Shown: positions 41,097 to 50,083, numbered from the stretch's first letter. The stretch: 59,217 bases of DNA from Mycobacterium sp. (GCA_019236925.1 JAFAID010000174.1:1-59217); one strand, 5' to 3'. The notes: generated by a model not told the origin, from the sequence alone. Program-made: numbers and translations.

Positions 41097-43295
41097 ATGC
41101 CGATCGCGATAACTCCTGAGCATCGAGACCTGGCCGATTCAGTGCGGTCACTGGTGGAGCGAGTGGCGCCATCGGACGTCTTGCACGCCGCGCTGGAAGC
41201 ACCGATCGACAACCCGCCGCCGTACTGGCAGGCCGCGGCCGAACAAGGCTTGCAGGGCGTGCATTTGGCCGAATCGGTCGGCGGGCAGGGTTTCGGCATC
41301 CTCGAGCTTGCCGTGGTGCTCGCCGAATTCGGCTACGGCGCAGTACCCGGTCCGTTCGTGCCGTCGGCGATCGCCAGCGCGCTGATCGCAGTGCACGACC
41401 CGGACGCCAAGGTGCTCGCGGAGCTGGCTTCTGGGGCGGCGATCGCGGCTTACGCGCTGGATTCCGGGTTGACCGCCACGCGCCACGGCGACAGCTTGGT
41501 CATCCGCGGTGAGGTCCGGGCCGTGCCCGCAGCCGGCGAGGCGTCGGTGCTGGTGTTGCCGGTGGCGATCGACAGCGGCGAAGAGTGGGTGGTGCTGCGC
41601 GCCGATCAACTCGAAATCGAGCCGGTCAAGAGCGTCGACCCGCTGCGGCCCATCGCGCATGTGCGCGCCAACGCGGTCCAGGTCGGTGACGATGCGGTGC
41701 TGAGCAATCTCAGTGTGGTCGCCGCGCACGCGCTGATATCCACGCTGCTGTCGGGCGAGGCCGTCGGTGTCGCGCGTTGGGCCACCGACACCGCGGCGCA
41801 ATACGCGAAGATCCGTGAGCAGTTCGGCAGGCCGATCGGTCAGTTCCAGGCCGTCAAGCACAAGTGCGCCGAGATGATCGCCGACACCGAGCGGGCCACC
41901 GCGGCCGTGTGGGATGCGGCCCGCGCCGTCGACGAGGCCAGCCAAAACAACTGGGACGCTGAGGGTTCTGCTGTCGAGTTCGCCGCGGCGGTGGCGGCGA
42001 CGTTGGCGCCGGCTGCGGCACAGCGCTGTACTCAAGATTGCATCCAGGTGCACGGCGGTATCGGGTACACCTGGGAGCACGACACCAACGTCTACTACCG
42101 TCGCGCGTTGATCCTGGCCGCCTGCTTCGGTCGCAAATCCGAATACCCGCAGCGGGTGGTCGATACCGCGACCAGCACCGGGATGCGCGAGCTCAACATC
42201 GACCTGGACCCCGACACCGAGAACCTGCGAGCGGACATTCGCGGTGAGGTCGCCGCGCTCAAGGCGATGCCCCGCGAAGACCGCACGACCGCCATCGCCG
42301 AGGGCGGATGGGTACTGCCGTATCTGCCCAAGCCCTGGGGGCGGGCGGCCAATCCCGTGGAGCAGATCATCATCGCGCAGGAGTTCACCACCGGGCGGGT
42401 GAGGCGGCCACCGATCGGCATCGCGGCCTGGGTGGTGCCGTCGATTGTGGCCTTCGGCACCGACGAGCAGAAACAACGTTTCCTGCCGCCGACGTTCCGC
42501 GGCGAAATCATCTGGTGCCAGTTGTTCTCCGAGCCGGGCGCCGGATCCGACCTGGCCGGGCTGAGCACCAAGGCGACCAAGGTCGACGGCGGTTGGCGCA
42601 TCAGCGGACAGAAGATCTGGACCACCGCGGCCCAGTTCTCGCAGTGGGGCGCGCTGCTGGCCAGGACCGACCCCAGCGCGCCGAAACATAATGGCATCAC
42701 CTATTTCCTGCTGGACATGAGCAGCGAAGGCGTCGATGTGAGGCCGCTCCGTGAGCTCACTGGTGGCGCGATGTTCAACACCGTGTTCATCGACGACGTG
42801 TTCGTGCACGACGAGTTCGTGCTCGGCGAGGTCAACCGGGGCTGGGAGGTCAGCCGCAACACGCTGACCGCCGAACGAGTGTCGATCGGCAGCAGCGAGG
42901 CGCCGTTTTTGGCCAACCTCGACCAGTTCGTCGAGTTCGTACGCGACGGGCAGTTCGACCAGATCGCCCAAAACCGCGCCGGCCAGTTGATCGCCGAGGG
43001 CCATGCCGCCAAAGTGCTCAACATGCGCTCGACGCTTTTGACGCTGGCCGGCGGAGACGCCATGCCATCGGCGGCGATCTCCAAGCTGTTGTCGATGCGC
43101 ACCGGGCAGGGCTATGCGGAGTTCGGGGTGTCGTCGTTCGGCAGCGATGCCGCGATCGGCGACCCGGACACGCTGCCCGGCAAGTGGGACGAATACCTGC
43201 TGGCCAGCCGCGCTACCACGATCTACGGCGGCACCTCAGAGGTACAGCTCAACATCATCGCCGAGCGGCTGCTGGGGCTGCCGCGCGACCCGTAG
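41097..43295 (+). CDS. fadE6: Two-domain acyl-CoA dehydrogenase FadE6
   Basis: These 732 residues are two acyl-CoA dehydrogenase domains in tandem. The first (about 1-350) has VHLAESVGGQGFGILEL, YAKIREQFGRPIGQFQAVKH and CIQVHGGIGYTWEHD. The second (about 370-732) has WCQLFSEPGAGSDLAGLSTK, WRISGQKIWTT and IYGGTSEVQLNIIAERLLGL. Length equals FadE6 (Rv0271c, 731 residues, from memory). The FAD-linked first step of fatty-acid beta-oxidation is the expected reaction; mycobacterial FadEs often act as heterotetramers, and here the two halves are fused. It is the last gene of the operon and is followed by two strong hairpins. Confidence 0.9.
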   Translation: MPIAITPEHRDLADSVRSLVERVAPSDVLHAALEAPIDNPPPYWQAAAEQGLQGVHLAESVGGQGFGILELAVVLAEFGYGAVPGPFVPSAIASALIAVHDPDAKVLAELASGAAIAAYALDSGLTATRHGDSLVIRGEVRAVPAAGEASVLVLPVAIDSGEEWVVLRADQLEIEPVKSVDPLRPIAHVRANAVQVGDDAVLSNLSVVAAHALISTLLSGEAVGVARWATDTAAQYAKIREQFGRPIGQFQAVKHKCAEMIADTERATAAVWDAARAVDEASQNNWDAEGSAVEFAAAVAATLAPAAAQRCTQDCIQVHGGIGYTWEHDTNVYYRRALILAACFGRKSEYPQRVVDTATSTGMRELNIDLDPDTENLRADIRGEVAALKAMPREDRTTAIAEGGWVLPYLPKPWGRAANPVEQIIIAQEFTTGRVRRPPIGIAAWVVPSIVAFGTDEQKQRFLPPTFRGEIIWCQLFSEPGAGSDLAGLSTKATKVDGGWRISGQKIWTTAAQFSQWGALLARTDPSAPKHNGITYFLLDMSSEGVDVRPLRELTGGAMFNTVFIDDVFVHDEFVLGEVNRGWEVSRNTLTAERVSIGSSEAPFLANLDQFVEFVRDGQFDQIAQNRAGQLIAEGHAAKVLNMRSTLLTLAGGDAMPSAAISKLLSMRTGQGYAEFGVSSFGSDAAIGDPDTLPGKWDEYLLASRATTIYGGTSEVQLNIIAERLLGLPRDP

Positions 43296-43328
43296 CCCTG
43301 CACAGTCCCGCGCGGCCCTGCACACAGA

Positions 43329-43372
43329 AATCCACGCCGACCTGGCGGACGGGTGTCAGATCGGCGTGGATT
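43329..43372. terminator. Perfect 12-base hairpin after fadE6
   Basis: AATCCACGCCGA (43329-43340) pairs exactly with TCGGCGTGGATT (43361-43372) across a 20-base loop. It lies 33 bases after the stop and is followed by TTGGCTTAATTGG. It is a likely transcription terminator. Confidence 0.65.
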
Positions 43373-43391
43373 GGCTTAATTGGTATTGGGG

Positions 43392-43431
43392 ACCGGCTAG
43401 CCTCGTCTGTCGATTTGCGAGGCTAGCCGGT
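43392..43431. terminator. Second perfect hairpin, 14-base stem
   Basis: ACCGGCTAGCCTCG (43392-43405) pairs exactly with CGAGGCTAGCCGGT (43418-43431) across a 12-base loop. It lies 43 bases past the end of the convergent His-rich gene and can serve both directions. Confidence 0.65.
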
Positions 43432-43474
43432 GCTCCCCCTCACAGATGGGCTTTAGCCCATTGCCGCTGGTGAC

Positions 43475-43750
43475 TCACCACCAGCCGCCACTGCGGCCGC
43501 CAAAGCCCCAGCTCTTGTGCCAGAACCAGCCGCGGTGGTGGTGATGACCCCGGAAGTGGTGGTGGTGGTGACCCCACCAGACCGGTTGCGAGTGGATGAA
43601 GGCCGGCGCCGTCGCGACATGGGGGGCCGGACCTAGTACGGGTGCTGCGTTGGCCGCGGGGGTGGCACCGAACAGCATCGCGCCGGCCACCGCTGTTGCG
43701 CCCACTGCGCCTGCTGCCATGCGACGGGCGGAAGTCAGTGAGATGGACAT
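43475..43750 (-). CDS. Secreted histidine-rich peptide
   Basis: The product has 91 residues. A signal peptide (AAGAVGATAVAGAMLFGATP then AANA) is followed by a mature part of about 55 residues. This has two His clusters (GHHHHHFRGHHHH), many Trp and Gly, and ends RSGGWW. The clusters suggest binding of Zn, Ni, Cu or Fe outside the membrane. GGAGC precedes the ATG. An AT-rich upstream region contains an imperfect IdeR-like box. No family name is recognised. Confidence 0.7.
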   Translation of the reverse strand: MSISLTSARRMAAGAVGATAVAGAMLFGATPAANAAPVLGPAPHVATAPAFIHSQPVWWGHHHHHFRGHHHHRGWFWHKSWGFGGRSGGWW

Positions 43751-43810
43751 CTTGGTTGCTCCTTTGTGTCAATTTGGGGGACTGACACGAAGAACGTTAA
43801 ATCCCAATCC

Positions 43811-43829
43811 TTAGCAAAGGCTAAATTAC
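43811..43829. promoter_or_regulatory. Imperfect IdeR-like box ahead of the His-rich gene
   Basis: TTAGCAAAGGCTAAATTA matches the iron-box consensus at about 13 of 19 positions, 60-80 bases upstream of the start. It is weak by sequence alone; the metal-binding look of the gene product is the only support. Confidence 0.3.
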
Positions 43830-44015
43830 CGCCTTAATAAAGCTGAGAATGTTTTCAACGGCTTCGACCAGCTATTACTAGGTTTGAGTTTGTTACCAGC
43901 CAAGACCGGTAATTCATAGCTTACTGCTTTCATGATGTCATGAGATCCGTCGGTACTGGTTTCAGTAGTTACGGAGACCGCTATTTAAGCAGTTCAAAGA
44001 GCATCTACTGATCTC

Positions 44016-44033
44016 CTGATGTCCGTACATCAG
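44016..44033. repeat. Palindrome CTGATGT-CCGT-ACATCAG
   Basis: Perfect 7-base arms around CCGT. The half CTGATGTAC recurs at 44327-44335, next to the second palindrome, which suggests a repeated protein-binding element. Confidence 0.45.
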
Positions 44034-44310
44034 CGCTTCCTTAGTTGCTGATTAATTGTCAGTAAAGTGCACAAATTGGCTTTGCATCTATCGCGGATCA
44101 CCGCGAAACAGCGAACTAATTAAATAGCTTCTGCGATTGCCTAACAGCAAGTACATACCTATATGCAGCAATGAATAATGGGCGGGCAGATATAAATCGC
44201 CGCGACCGTCACCGCGATTCGTGCAACCCGGAAGCGCTGGCGGTGACCAGGGCACTCGCGGCGCAGACACGCCGTAGAAACCGGGCAGCGCTGCGCGACT
44301 CCGCTTTGAC

Positions 44311-44326
44311 GGACATACTTATGTCC
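44311..44326. promoter_or_regulatory. Palindrome GGACATA-CT-TATGTCC upstream of the partition-like gene
   Basis: Perfect 7-base arms, 44 bases before the ATG at 44370. The position is right for an operator bound by the downstream small DNA-binding protein. Confidence 0.5.
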
Positions 44327-44369
44327 TGATGTACTGAAAACTCACGCCGACAGAAGGTCACCCAGTCGC

Positions 44370-44693
44370 ATGGAACACAGCTCCCCATCGTTCCGAGCCA
44401 CGCCACCCCGGCGCGCGGACGCAGCAGCGCCGACCGAACGCCTCACCAACGTCCGACAGGCCAGCATCCAGCAGAAACTCGACCAACCATCCCGCGGCCA
44501 ACGAACGCGACGAACCGTCGACCTGACCCCCGCCACGCACCGAGCCCTGGACATCTGGCAGCGAGAAGCCGCCGATCGCCTCGGACTCGCCCGCGTCACC
44601 GGACAAGAGGTTATTAGCGCGCTCATTGAGCTGCTGCTGTCCGATGCCAAGCTCTCGGCTGAGGTGACCCGCAGTATCCGGGGACGGCGCTAA
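44370..44693 (+). CDS. Plasmid partition-type small DNA-binding protein
   Basis: The product has 107 residues. A disordered basic N-terminus (QQKLDQPSRGQRTRRTVDLT) is followed by ATHRALDIWQREAADRLGLA then RVTGQEVISALIELLLSDAK and a basic tail. This pattern is typical of the small protein encoded after parA on mycobacterial plasmids, with a beta strand and two helices as in ribbon-helix-helix proteins. No parA is present nearby, so the gene is an orphan. Two palindromes upstream may be its sites. It ends 19 bases before the DinB gene. Confidence 0.6.
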   Translation: MEHSSPSFRATPPRRADAAAPTERLTNVRQASIQQKLDQPSRGQRTRRTVDLTPATHRALDIWQREAADRLGLARVTGQEVISALIELLLSDAKLSAEVTRSIRGRR

Positions 44694-44712
44694 CCCTGCT
44701 AGCTTCGCCGTC

Positions 44713-45225
44713 ATGGCAGAAGCGCAGCGTCCCGATCGTCGCGAGCATGGCGTACTCGACGAGCGCACCATCTTGGAGTCATTCCTCGACGACTATCGAG
44801 ACATCGTGGTGCGCAAGGTTTCCGGTCTGTCCGATACCGACGCCCGGCGCCGGCTCGTCACCTCGTCGACGACCGTGGCCGGGCTGGTCAAGCACCTGCG
44901 ATGGGCCGAGTACGGGTGGTTCGATCAGTTTTTGCAGGGACGAAGCGACGACAACCGGCGCGCGCACGAGCGCTCCTGGGAGTTCGAGTTCCTCACGGGA
45001 GAATCACTGCCAACGCTGATCACCGAGTATCAGGCCCAGTGCGAGGAATCCCGTCGAATCGCCGCAGGGTATCCGCTCGAGCACGTCCTGGCGCATCGTC
45101 GGCTTGGCACGACGGTATCGCTGCGCTGGATCTACGTGCACATGATCCAGGAGACCGCGCGGCACACCGGGCAAATAGACATCCTGCGCGAACAGCTCGA
45201 CGGCACAACCGGTTTCGACGGCTGA
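44713..45225 (+). CDS. DinB/DUF664 family protein (thiol S-transferase-like)
   Basis: The product has 170 residues. The four-helix DinB fold has a metal-binding His triad, seen as TVAGLVKHLRWAEYGWF early and YVHMIQETARHTGQIDILRE late. Actinobacterial members are mycothiol-dependent S-transferases or of unknown activity. MAEAQRP start at 44713. It is convergent with fadD2. The intervening 9 bases leave no room for a classical terminator. Confidence 0.8.
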   Translation: MAEAQRPDRREHGVLDERTILESFLDDYRDIVVRKVSGLSDTDARRRLVTSSTTVAGLVKHLRWAEYGWFDQFLQGRSDDNRRAHERSWEFEFLTGESLPTLITEYQAQCEESRRIAAGYPLEHVLAHRRLGTTVSLRWIYVHMIQETARHTGQIDILREQLDGTTGFDG

Positions 45226-45234
45226 GCTAGTCGG

Positions 45235-46914
45235 CTAGTCGACTTCGAGGTCGCGCAGCTCGCGTTTGAGGACCTTTCCGGTCGGGTTGCGGGGCAATTC
45301 ATCGAGGAAGATCACCTCGCGCGGCACCTTGTAGCGGGCCAGGTGGTCGCGCACGTAGTGCTTGACGGTGTCCTCGTCGAGGCTGGCGTCCTGCCTTTTC
45401 ACCACGAAGGCACGCAGCCGGTGACCCCACTCCTTGTCCTCGACGCCGATCGCGGTGGCCTCCACCACGTCGGGATGCCCAGTGATCAGGTCCTCGACTT
45501 CGGCGGGGAAGACGTTCTCGCCTCCGGACACGATCATCTCGTCGTCACGGCCGCTGACAAAAAGCAGTCCGTCTTCGTCGAAGTATCCGACGTCGCCCGA
45601 CGACAACAGCCCGTCGATGATCTGCTTGGAACCGCCGCCGGTGTAACCCTCGAACGGGAAGCTGGTGCCGACGAAGATCCGTCCGACCTCGCCCTGCGGC
45701 AACTCGTTGCCGTTGTCGTCGAAGATCCTGACCTTCACACCCTTGACGACAGGTCCCACGGTCGACGAATTACGTTGCAGGTGCTTGGGCTCGGCGATGG
45801 TGGCGAACGAAACCTCGGTCGAGCCGTACATGTTGTAGATGACCGGCCCGAGGTCATCGAGCGCCCGTTCGGCCAGGTCGGAACCGAGTGCCGAGCCGGA
45901 CACGAAGACGATCCGCAGGCTGGACAGATCGGGCTTTTTCTCCATCTCTTCCAGCGCGACGAGAATGCGCGACAGCATGACCGGAACAACGACCATCGCG
46001 GTGGCCTTGTGCTTCTCGATGTCTTGCAGCACCAACGCCGGCTTGAACCGGCGGCGCAGCACCAGCGTGGAGCCAAGGAACATCGCAAGCGTGGCATGCA
46101 GATAACCCAGCGCGTGGAACATCGGGGACGGCAACGAGGTCACCTCACCGGCCTTGAACGGGACGTGCGACAGAATCCCGCCGACCGGCGCCAGCGTCGG
46201 CGGGGTACTGCGGTTCGCGCCCTTCGGGGTGCCGGTGGTGCCGCTGGTCAGAATGATGATCGAGGCGTGCTTGGTGGCCTTGGGTGCCGGTGATTTGCTG
46301 TTCTGGGCGACCAGGTCGGCCAATGTCTCGTCGGTGCTCTCCGACGGCTCGTCGCTGTCGGGGTTGGTGCCGAGCGCCCGCAGCTTGCCCAGCGGCGGAT
46401 CGGCCTTGCTGACCGCCTTGGTGTATTCGTCGTCGTGAATGATCAGCTTGGCGCCCTCGCGTTCGGCGACCTCCTTGATTTGCGGGCCGGAGAACTCGCT
46501 GTTGAGCAGGATGATGCGGGCGCCGACCCGCGCACACCCGTAATTCGCGATGACAAACCAGCGATGGTTGCGCGCCAGGATCGCCACCCCGTCGCCGCCG
46601 CGGACACCTTTGGCCAGCAGGCCGTGGGCCACCGCGTGGGCGGCCTCGTCAAGTTCCTTGTAGGTCAGCGCGCCCTCTTCGTCGATGAGTGCCGCGCGGT
46701 TGGGAGTGCGCCTGGCGTTGAGCGACGGCAGCATGCCGAACTCGCCCCACTTGACGATGTCGGTGGCCATCGCCGCGTAGTTCTGCGGCGGCTCCAACCG
46801 AAACGCGCCCGACTCGATGATCTTGCGGAGATAATGCAGTTCGTTCGCCCCACGTTCGGCATACTGCAGAACTTTGGCTGCCGCCTGCCCAGGTAAATCG
46901 ATGAGATTAGGCAT
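45235..46914 (-). CDS. fadD2: Fatty-acid-CoA ligase FadD2
   Basis: This 559-residue adenylate-forming enzyme activates fatty acids through an acyl-AMP. Core motifs are IIILTSGTTGTPKGANRS (A3), MYGSTEVSF (A5), LLSSGDVGYFDEDGLLFVSG and RDDEMIVSGGENVFPAEVED (A7-A8). The A10 lysine lies in PRNPTGKVLKREL. From memory it matches Rv0270. It is read divergently from polD2 with a 66-base gap that must hold both promoters. It probably feeds acyl-CoA to enzymes such as FadE6. Confidence 0.92.
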   Translation of the reverse strand: MPNLIDLPGQAAAKVLQYAERGANELHYLRKIIESGAFRLEPPQNYAAMATDIVKWGEFGMLPSLNARRTPNRAALIDEEGALTYKELDEAAHAVAHGLLAKGVRGGDGVAILARNHRWFVIANYGCARVGARIILLNSEFSGPQIKEVAEREGAKLIIHDDEYTKAVSKADPPLGKLRALGTNPDSDEPSESTDETLADLVAQNSKSPAPKATKHASIIILTSGTTGTPKGANRSTPPTLAPVGGILSHVPFKAGEVTSLPSPMFHALGYLHATLAMFLGSTLVLRRRFKPALVLQDIEKHKATAMVVVPVMLSRILVALEEMEKKPDLSSLRIVFVSGSALGSDLAERALDDLGPVIYNMYGSTEVSFATIAEPKHLQRNSSTVGPVVKGVKVRIFDDNGNELPQGEVGRIFVGTSFPFEGYTGGGSKQIIDGLLSSGDVGYFDEDGLLFVSGRDDEMIVSGGENVFPAEVEDLITGHPDVVEATAIGVEDKEWGHRLRAFVVKRQDASLDEDTVKHYVRDHLARYKVPREVIFLDELPRNPTGKVLKRELRDLEVD

Positions 46915-46980
46915 TGCTTCACCCTATGTGACGTACGTCTCACCGGGGGGAGGAAACCTGCCCGGAATTACCATCAACCC

Positions 46981-48204
46981 ATGGGGCCGGTGGCACTGGA
47001 CGTGGGGGGACGCCAGGTCGAAGTCACCCACCCGGACAAGGTGATCTTTCCCGGTCACGACGGGCGAGCCGGCCACACCAAACTGGACCTGATCCGCTAT
47101 TACCTCACCGTCGCGGACGGTGCCCTGCGTGGGGTGGCGGGCCGCCCGATGATCCTGAAACGCTTCGTCAAGGGCATCGAGCAGGAGGCGATCTTCCAGA
47201 AGCGAGCGCCGGCAAAACGGCCGGAGTGGGTGGACGTCGCCGAGTTGCGCTACGCGTCCGGAACCTCGGCCAAAGAGGCCGTCATCCATGACGCCGCCGG
47301 TCTGGCCTGGGCGATCAACCTGGGCTGCGTTGACCTCAACCCGCATCCGGTGCTTGCCGATGACCTCGACCACCCGGACGAGTTACGCGTCGATCTGGAC
47401 CCCATGCCCGGGGTCCAGTGGCGGCAGATCCTCGACGTCGCACTGGTGGCCCGCGAGGTGCTGGAGGATCACGGGCTGACCGCCTGGCCGAAGACCTCCG
47501 GGTCGCGCGGCTTCCATATCTATGCGCGCATCGTGCCGGGCTGGTCGTTTCGACAGGTGCGACTGGCCGCCCAAACGGTGGCGCGGGAAGTGGAGCGACG
47601 CGCCCCCGACCTGGCGACCAGTCGCTGGTGGAAGGAGGAACGCCAGGGCGTGTTCGTCGACTTCAACCAGAACGCCAAAGACCGCACTGTCGCGTCGGTG
47701 TATTCGGTGCGAGCCACGCCGGACGCTCGGGTCTCGACGCCGCTGCATTGGGATGAGGTCGCCGACTGCGACCCGGCCGCTTTCACCCTCGCGACGGTGC
47801 CGGAGCGATTCGCCGACACCGGCGACCCGTGGGCTGGGATGAACGATTCCGCCGCCGGCCTCGAAGGACTGCTCGGGCTCGCCGAGGAACTCGGCCCCGC
47901 CGAGAAGGCGCCGAAAGGGGCGCGCCGCGGCGAGGGGACGGGCCGCCGCCAGTCGGTGATGCCACTCATCGAGATCGCCCGCACCAAGACCAAGGAGGAG
48001 GCGATGGCCGCCCTGGACACCTGGCGGGACCGCTACCCCGCCGCAGCGGATCGGCTGGAGCCGGCCGACGTGCTGGTCGACGGGATGCGTGGACCAAGTT
48101 CAATCTGGTACCGGATTCGGATCAACCTGCAGCACGTGCCAGATGACCAGCGGCCGCCGCAGGAGGAGCTGATTGCCGACTACAGCCCATGGCCGACGCG
48201 TTGA
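46981..48204 (+). CDS. polD2: LigD-type DNA repair polymerase, PolD2-like
   Basis: This 407-residue archaeo-eukaryotic primase-type polymerase resembles the LigD POL domain. The metal Asp pair is in ELRVDLDPMPG, and TSGSRGFHIYARI has the catalytic His region. DFNQNAKDRTVASVYSVRAT carries the third Asp. Stand-alone LigD-like polymerases PolD1 and PolD2 of mycobacteria incorporate rNTPs and dNTPs and can prime; this one fits Rv0269c / M. smegmatis PolD2 from memory. No ligase or Ku gene is near. It is followed by a tetR gene. Confidence 0.85.
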   Translation: MGPVALDVGGRQVEVTHPDKVIFPGHDGRAGHTKLDLIRYYLTVADGALRGVAGRPMILKRFVKGIEQEAIFQKRAPAKRPEWVDVAELRYASGTSAKEAVIHDAAGLAWAINLGCVDLNPHPVLADDLDHPDELRVDLDPMPGVQWRQILDVALVAREVLEDHGLTAWPKTSGSRGFHIYARIVPGWSFRQVRLAAQTVAREVERRAPDLATSRWWKEERQGVFVDFNQNAKDRTVASVYSVRATPDARVSTPLHWDEVADCDPAAFTLATVPERFADTGDPWAGMNDSAAGLEGLLGLAEELGPAEKAPKGARRGEGTGRRQSVMPLIEIARTKTKEEAMAALDTWRDRYPAAADRLEPADVLVDGMRGPSSIWYRIRINLQHVPDDQRPPQEELIADYSPWPTR

Positions 48205-48253
48205 GCCCGTCCACCTGCGGCCCCCCAACGCGCCGATACGGGAGAATCGGGTT

Positions 48254-48838
48254 ATGCAGGCGATAGACCAAACCCCCGGTCTGCGGGAGCGTAAGAAGAT
48301 CAGGACCCGCCAGACCATCCGGCGGGAGGCGTTCCGGCTGATCGAAGAAAACGGTTACGCCGCCACCACCGTCGAGCAGATCGCGGAGGCCGCCGACGTG
48401 TCGCCGAGCACGTTTTTCCGGTATTTCCCGACCAAGGAATCCATCGTGCTGGCCGACGACATGGACCCGGTGATCCTGAATTCCCTGGAAGAACAACCGC
48501 CCGACCTCTCGCCAAGTCAGGCTGTCCGGCGCGCCTACCAGGCCGCCATGGCCAACCTGTCGGAGGACCAACGCGAGGTCGAGAACACCCGGCAACGGCT
48601 GATGTTCTCGATACCCGAACTGAAAGCGGCCATGTACGACGAGTACTACCGCACCATCACCACGTTCGCCGAGGTGGTCGGCCGCCGAATCGGCCGTGAC
48701 CCAAGCGATTTCGAGCTGCGGGCATTCGCCGGGGCCCTCACCGGCGCGATGATGGCGGTCTACGAGCCTGGTCCGGGAGCGGCCGACATCGTCTCCCGCG
48801 TCCTGGACTTCGTCGACGCCGGCATGCCGCTGACCTGA
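48254..48838 (+). CDS. TetR family regulator
   Basis: The product has 194 residues. RTRQTIRREAFRLIEENGYA then ATTVEQIAEAADVSPSTFFR is a textbook TetR helix-turn-helix, followed by YFPTKESIVLADD. I use the ATG at 48254 (MQAIDQTPGL); the frame is open to 48173 inside the polD2 end. It is 22 bases upstream of fecB2 in the same direction and may regulate it. The effector is unknown. Confidence 0.85.
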   Translation: MQAIDQTPGLRERKKIRTRQTIRREAFRLIEENGYAATTVEQIAEAADVSPSTFFRYFPTKESIVLADDMDPVILNSLEEQPPDLSPSQAVRRAYQAAMANLSEDQREVENTRQRLMFSIPELKAAMYDEYYRTITTFAEVVGRRIGRDPSDFELRAFAGALTGAMMAVYEPGPGAADIVSRVLDFVDAGMPLT

Positions 48839-48860
48839 GCGAACGCTGTAGGCTCACGCG

Positions 48861-49847
48861 ATGCTAGAGCAATGGAGTCGGCGCGGTTTTCTGCGCGCCG
48901 GCGCGGCCGCGGGGCTGCTGGTGGCCGCGACTCCCTCGGCCTGCTCGTCGCACAAGCCGGCCGGGCGCGCCGGCGGTGGCCGCGGAGGGGTCACCATCAC
49001 GCACGCTTTCGGTGAGACGACCGTCCCCGAGCCGCCCAAGCGGGTCGTCAGCGCCGGCTTCACCGGGCAGGACGACCTGCTGGCGCTTGGCGTCGTGCCG
49101 ATCGCGATAACCGACTGGTTCGGCGACCAGCCGTTCGCGGTGTGGCCGTGGGCCCGACCCAAACTCGGCAACGCCAAACCCGTTGTCCTGAACCTTGACA
49201 ACGGAATCCAGGTTCGGCAGATCGCGGGTCTGAAACCCGACCTGATCGTCGCCACCGACGCCGGTGTCGACGAGGACACCTATCAGAAGCTGACTGCGAT
49301 CGCCCCAACGGTTGCGCAGTCCGACGGCTACGCATTCTTCGAACCGTGGAAGGACCAGGCGACGACGATCGGCCAGGCGGTTTTTCAGCCCGACCAGATG
49401 AAGTCACTGATCAACGGTGTCGACCACGGTTTTGCCGCCGTCGCGGATAAGTATCCACAGTTCAAAAACAAGAAGGTGCTGCTACTGCAGGGCAAGCTCC
49501 ACCAAGACAACGTGGTCGCCACAACCGGTTGGGGCACCGCGTTTTTGACCCAGATGGGTCTGGCCATCGCCGACAGCGTCAACCCGTTCGCAGTCGATCA
49601 GCAGCGCGCGTTCATTCCGCGCGACAGGATCAAGGCCGTCCTCGGCGCCGCCGATCTCCTGATCTGGACGACTGATAGCGACGCCGACCAAGCCGGGCTG
49701 CTGGCCAATCCGGACGTGGCGGAGCTGCGGGCGCACAGCGTGTTCACCACCAAGGATCAGGCCGGCGCGATCGCGTTCGCGTCGCCGCTGAGCTATCCGC
49801 TAGTGGCCGATCAGTTGCCCCCGCTGATCGCCAATATCCTGCATTAG
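48861..49847 (+). CDS. fecB2: Iron-siderophore ABC transporter substrate-binding lipoprotein FecB2
   Basis: This 328-residue class III periplasmic binding protein has a twin-arginine signal (SRRGFLRAGAAAGLLVA) with lipobox PSACSS. It is therefore exported and lipid-anchored. VTITHAFGETTVPEPPKRVV and GLKPDLIVATDAGVDEDTYQ are typical of the FecB/FhuD fold. Role: capture of ferric siderophores (carboxymycobactin-like). From memory it equals Rv0265c, which in M. tuberculosis lies after the 5-oxoprolinase gene; here it lies before it. A relic of its 3' end persists at 54553-54657. Confidence 0.88.
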   Translation: MLEQWSRRGFLRAGAAAGLLVAATPSACSSHKPAGRAGGGRGGVTITHAFGETTVPEPPKRVVSAGFTGQDDLLALGVVPIAITDWFGDQPFAVWPWARPKLGNAKPVVLNLDNGIQVRQIAGLKPDLIVATDAGVDEDTYQKLTAIAPTVAQSDGYAFFEPWKDQATTIGQAVFQPDQMKSLINGVDHGFAAVADKYPQFKNKKVLLLQGKLHQDNVVATTGWGTAFLTQMGLAIADSVNPFAVDQQRAFIPRDRIKAVLGAADLLIWTTDSDADQAGLLANPDVAELRAHSVFTTKDQAGAIAFASPLSYPLVADQLPPLIANILH

Positions 49848-49960
49848 CACCGGCCGTCACCGCGGTCGTCGGGACCCGCAGGCTGGCCGTCTGAGCATTG
49901 GCTAAGGCACCTCTGGCAGTGCTCGAAAAGCTCTCGACCGCCGCCCGATCGCGGGGTTAC
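49755..49960 (+). repeat. Direct repeat, copy 1: fecB2 3' end plus downstream DNA
   Basis: About 206 bases, from GATCAGGCC inside fecB2 to GCGGGGTTAC downstream, match 54565-54759 at roughly four bases in five. GCTAAGGCACCTCTGGCAGT within the intergenic part is identical in both. See the finding on rearrangement. Confidence 0.75.
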
Positions 49961-50083
49961 CGACGACAAGCGCCACGGATGATCACCTTGAGCGATGGTG
50001 ACGCCCGCCAAGGCCCACCCGTTGACACGACCTGGTCAGTGCACCAGTCTTGGCGTGCAGGTTGTCAGAGTAGGAGTTCCGTC

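Larger units (their letters stand above)
43830..44369. other. AT-rich intergenic region
   Basis: More than 500 bases without a convincing gene and visibly AT-rich against the backbone. It ends at a plasmid-type partition-like gene and contains two palindromes (44016-44033, 44311-44326), so it may be a remnant of a plasmid maintenance or replication region. Confidence 0.45.

Noticed and set aside
41148..43004. A 618-codon minus-strand ORF opposite fadE6
   Set aside because: It is the antisense shadow of a clearly conserved gene and has the composition of such shadows.
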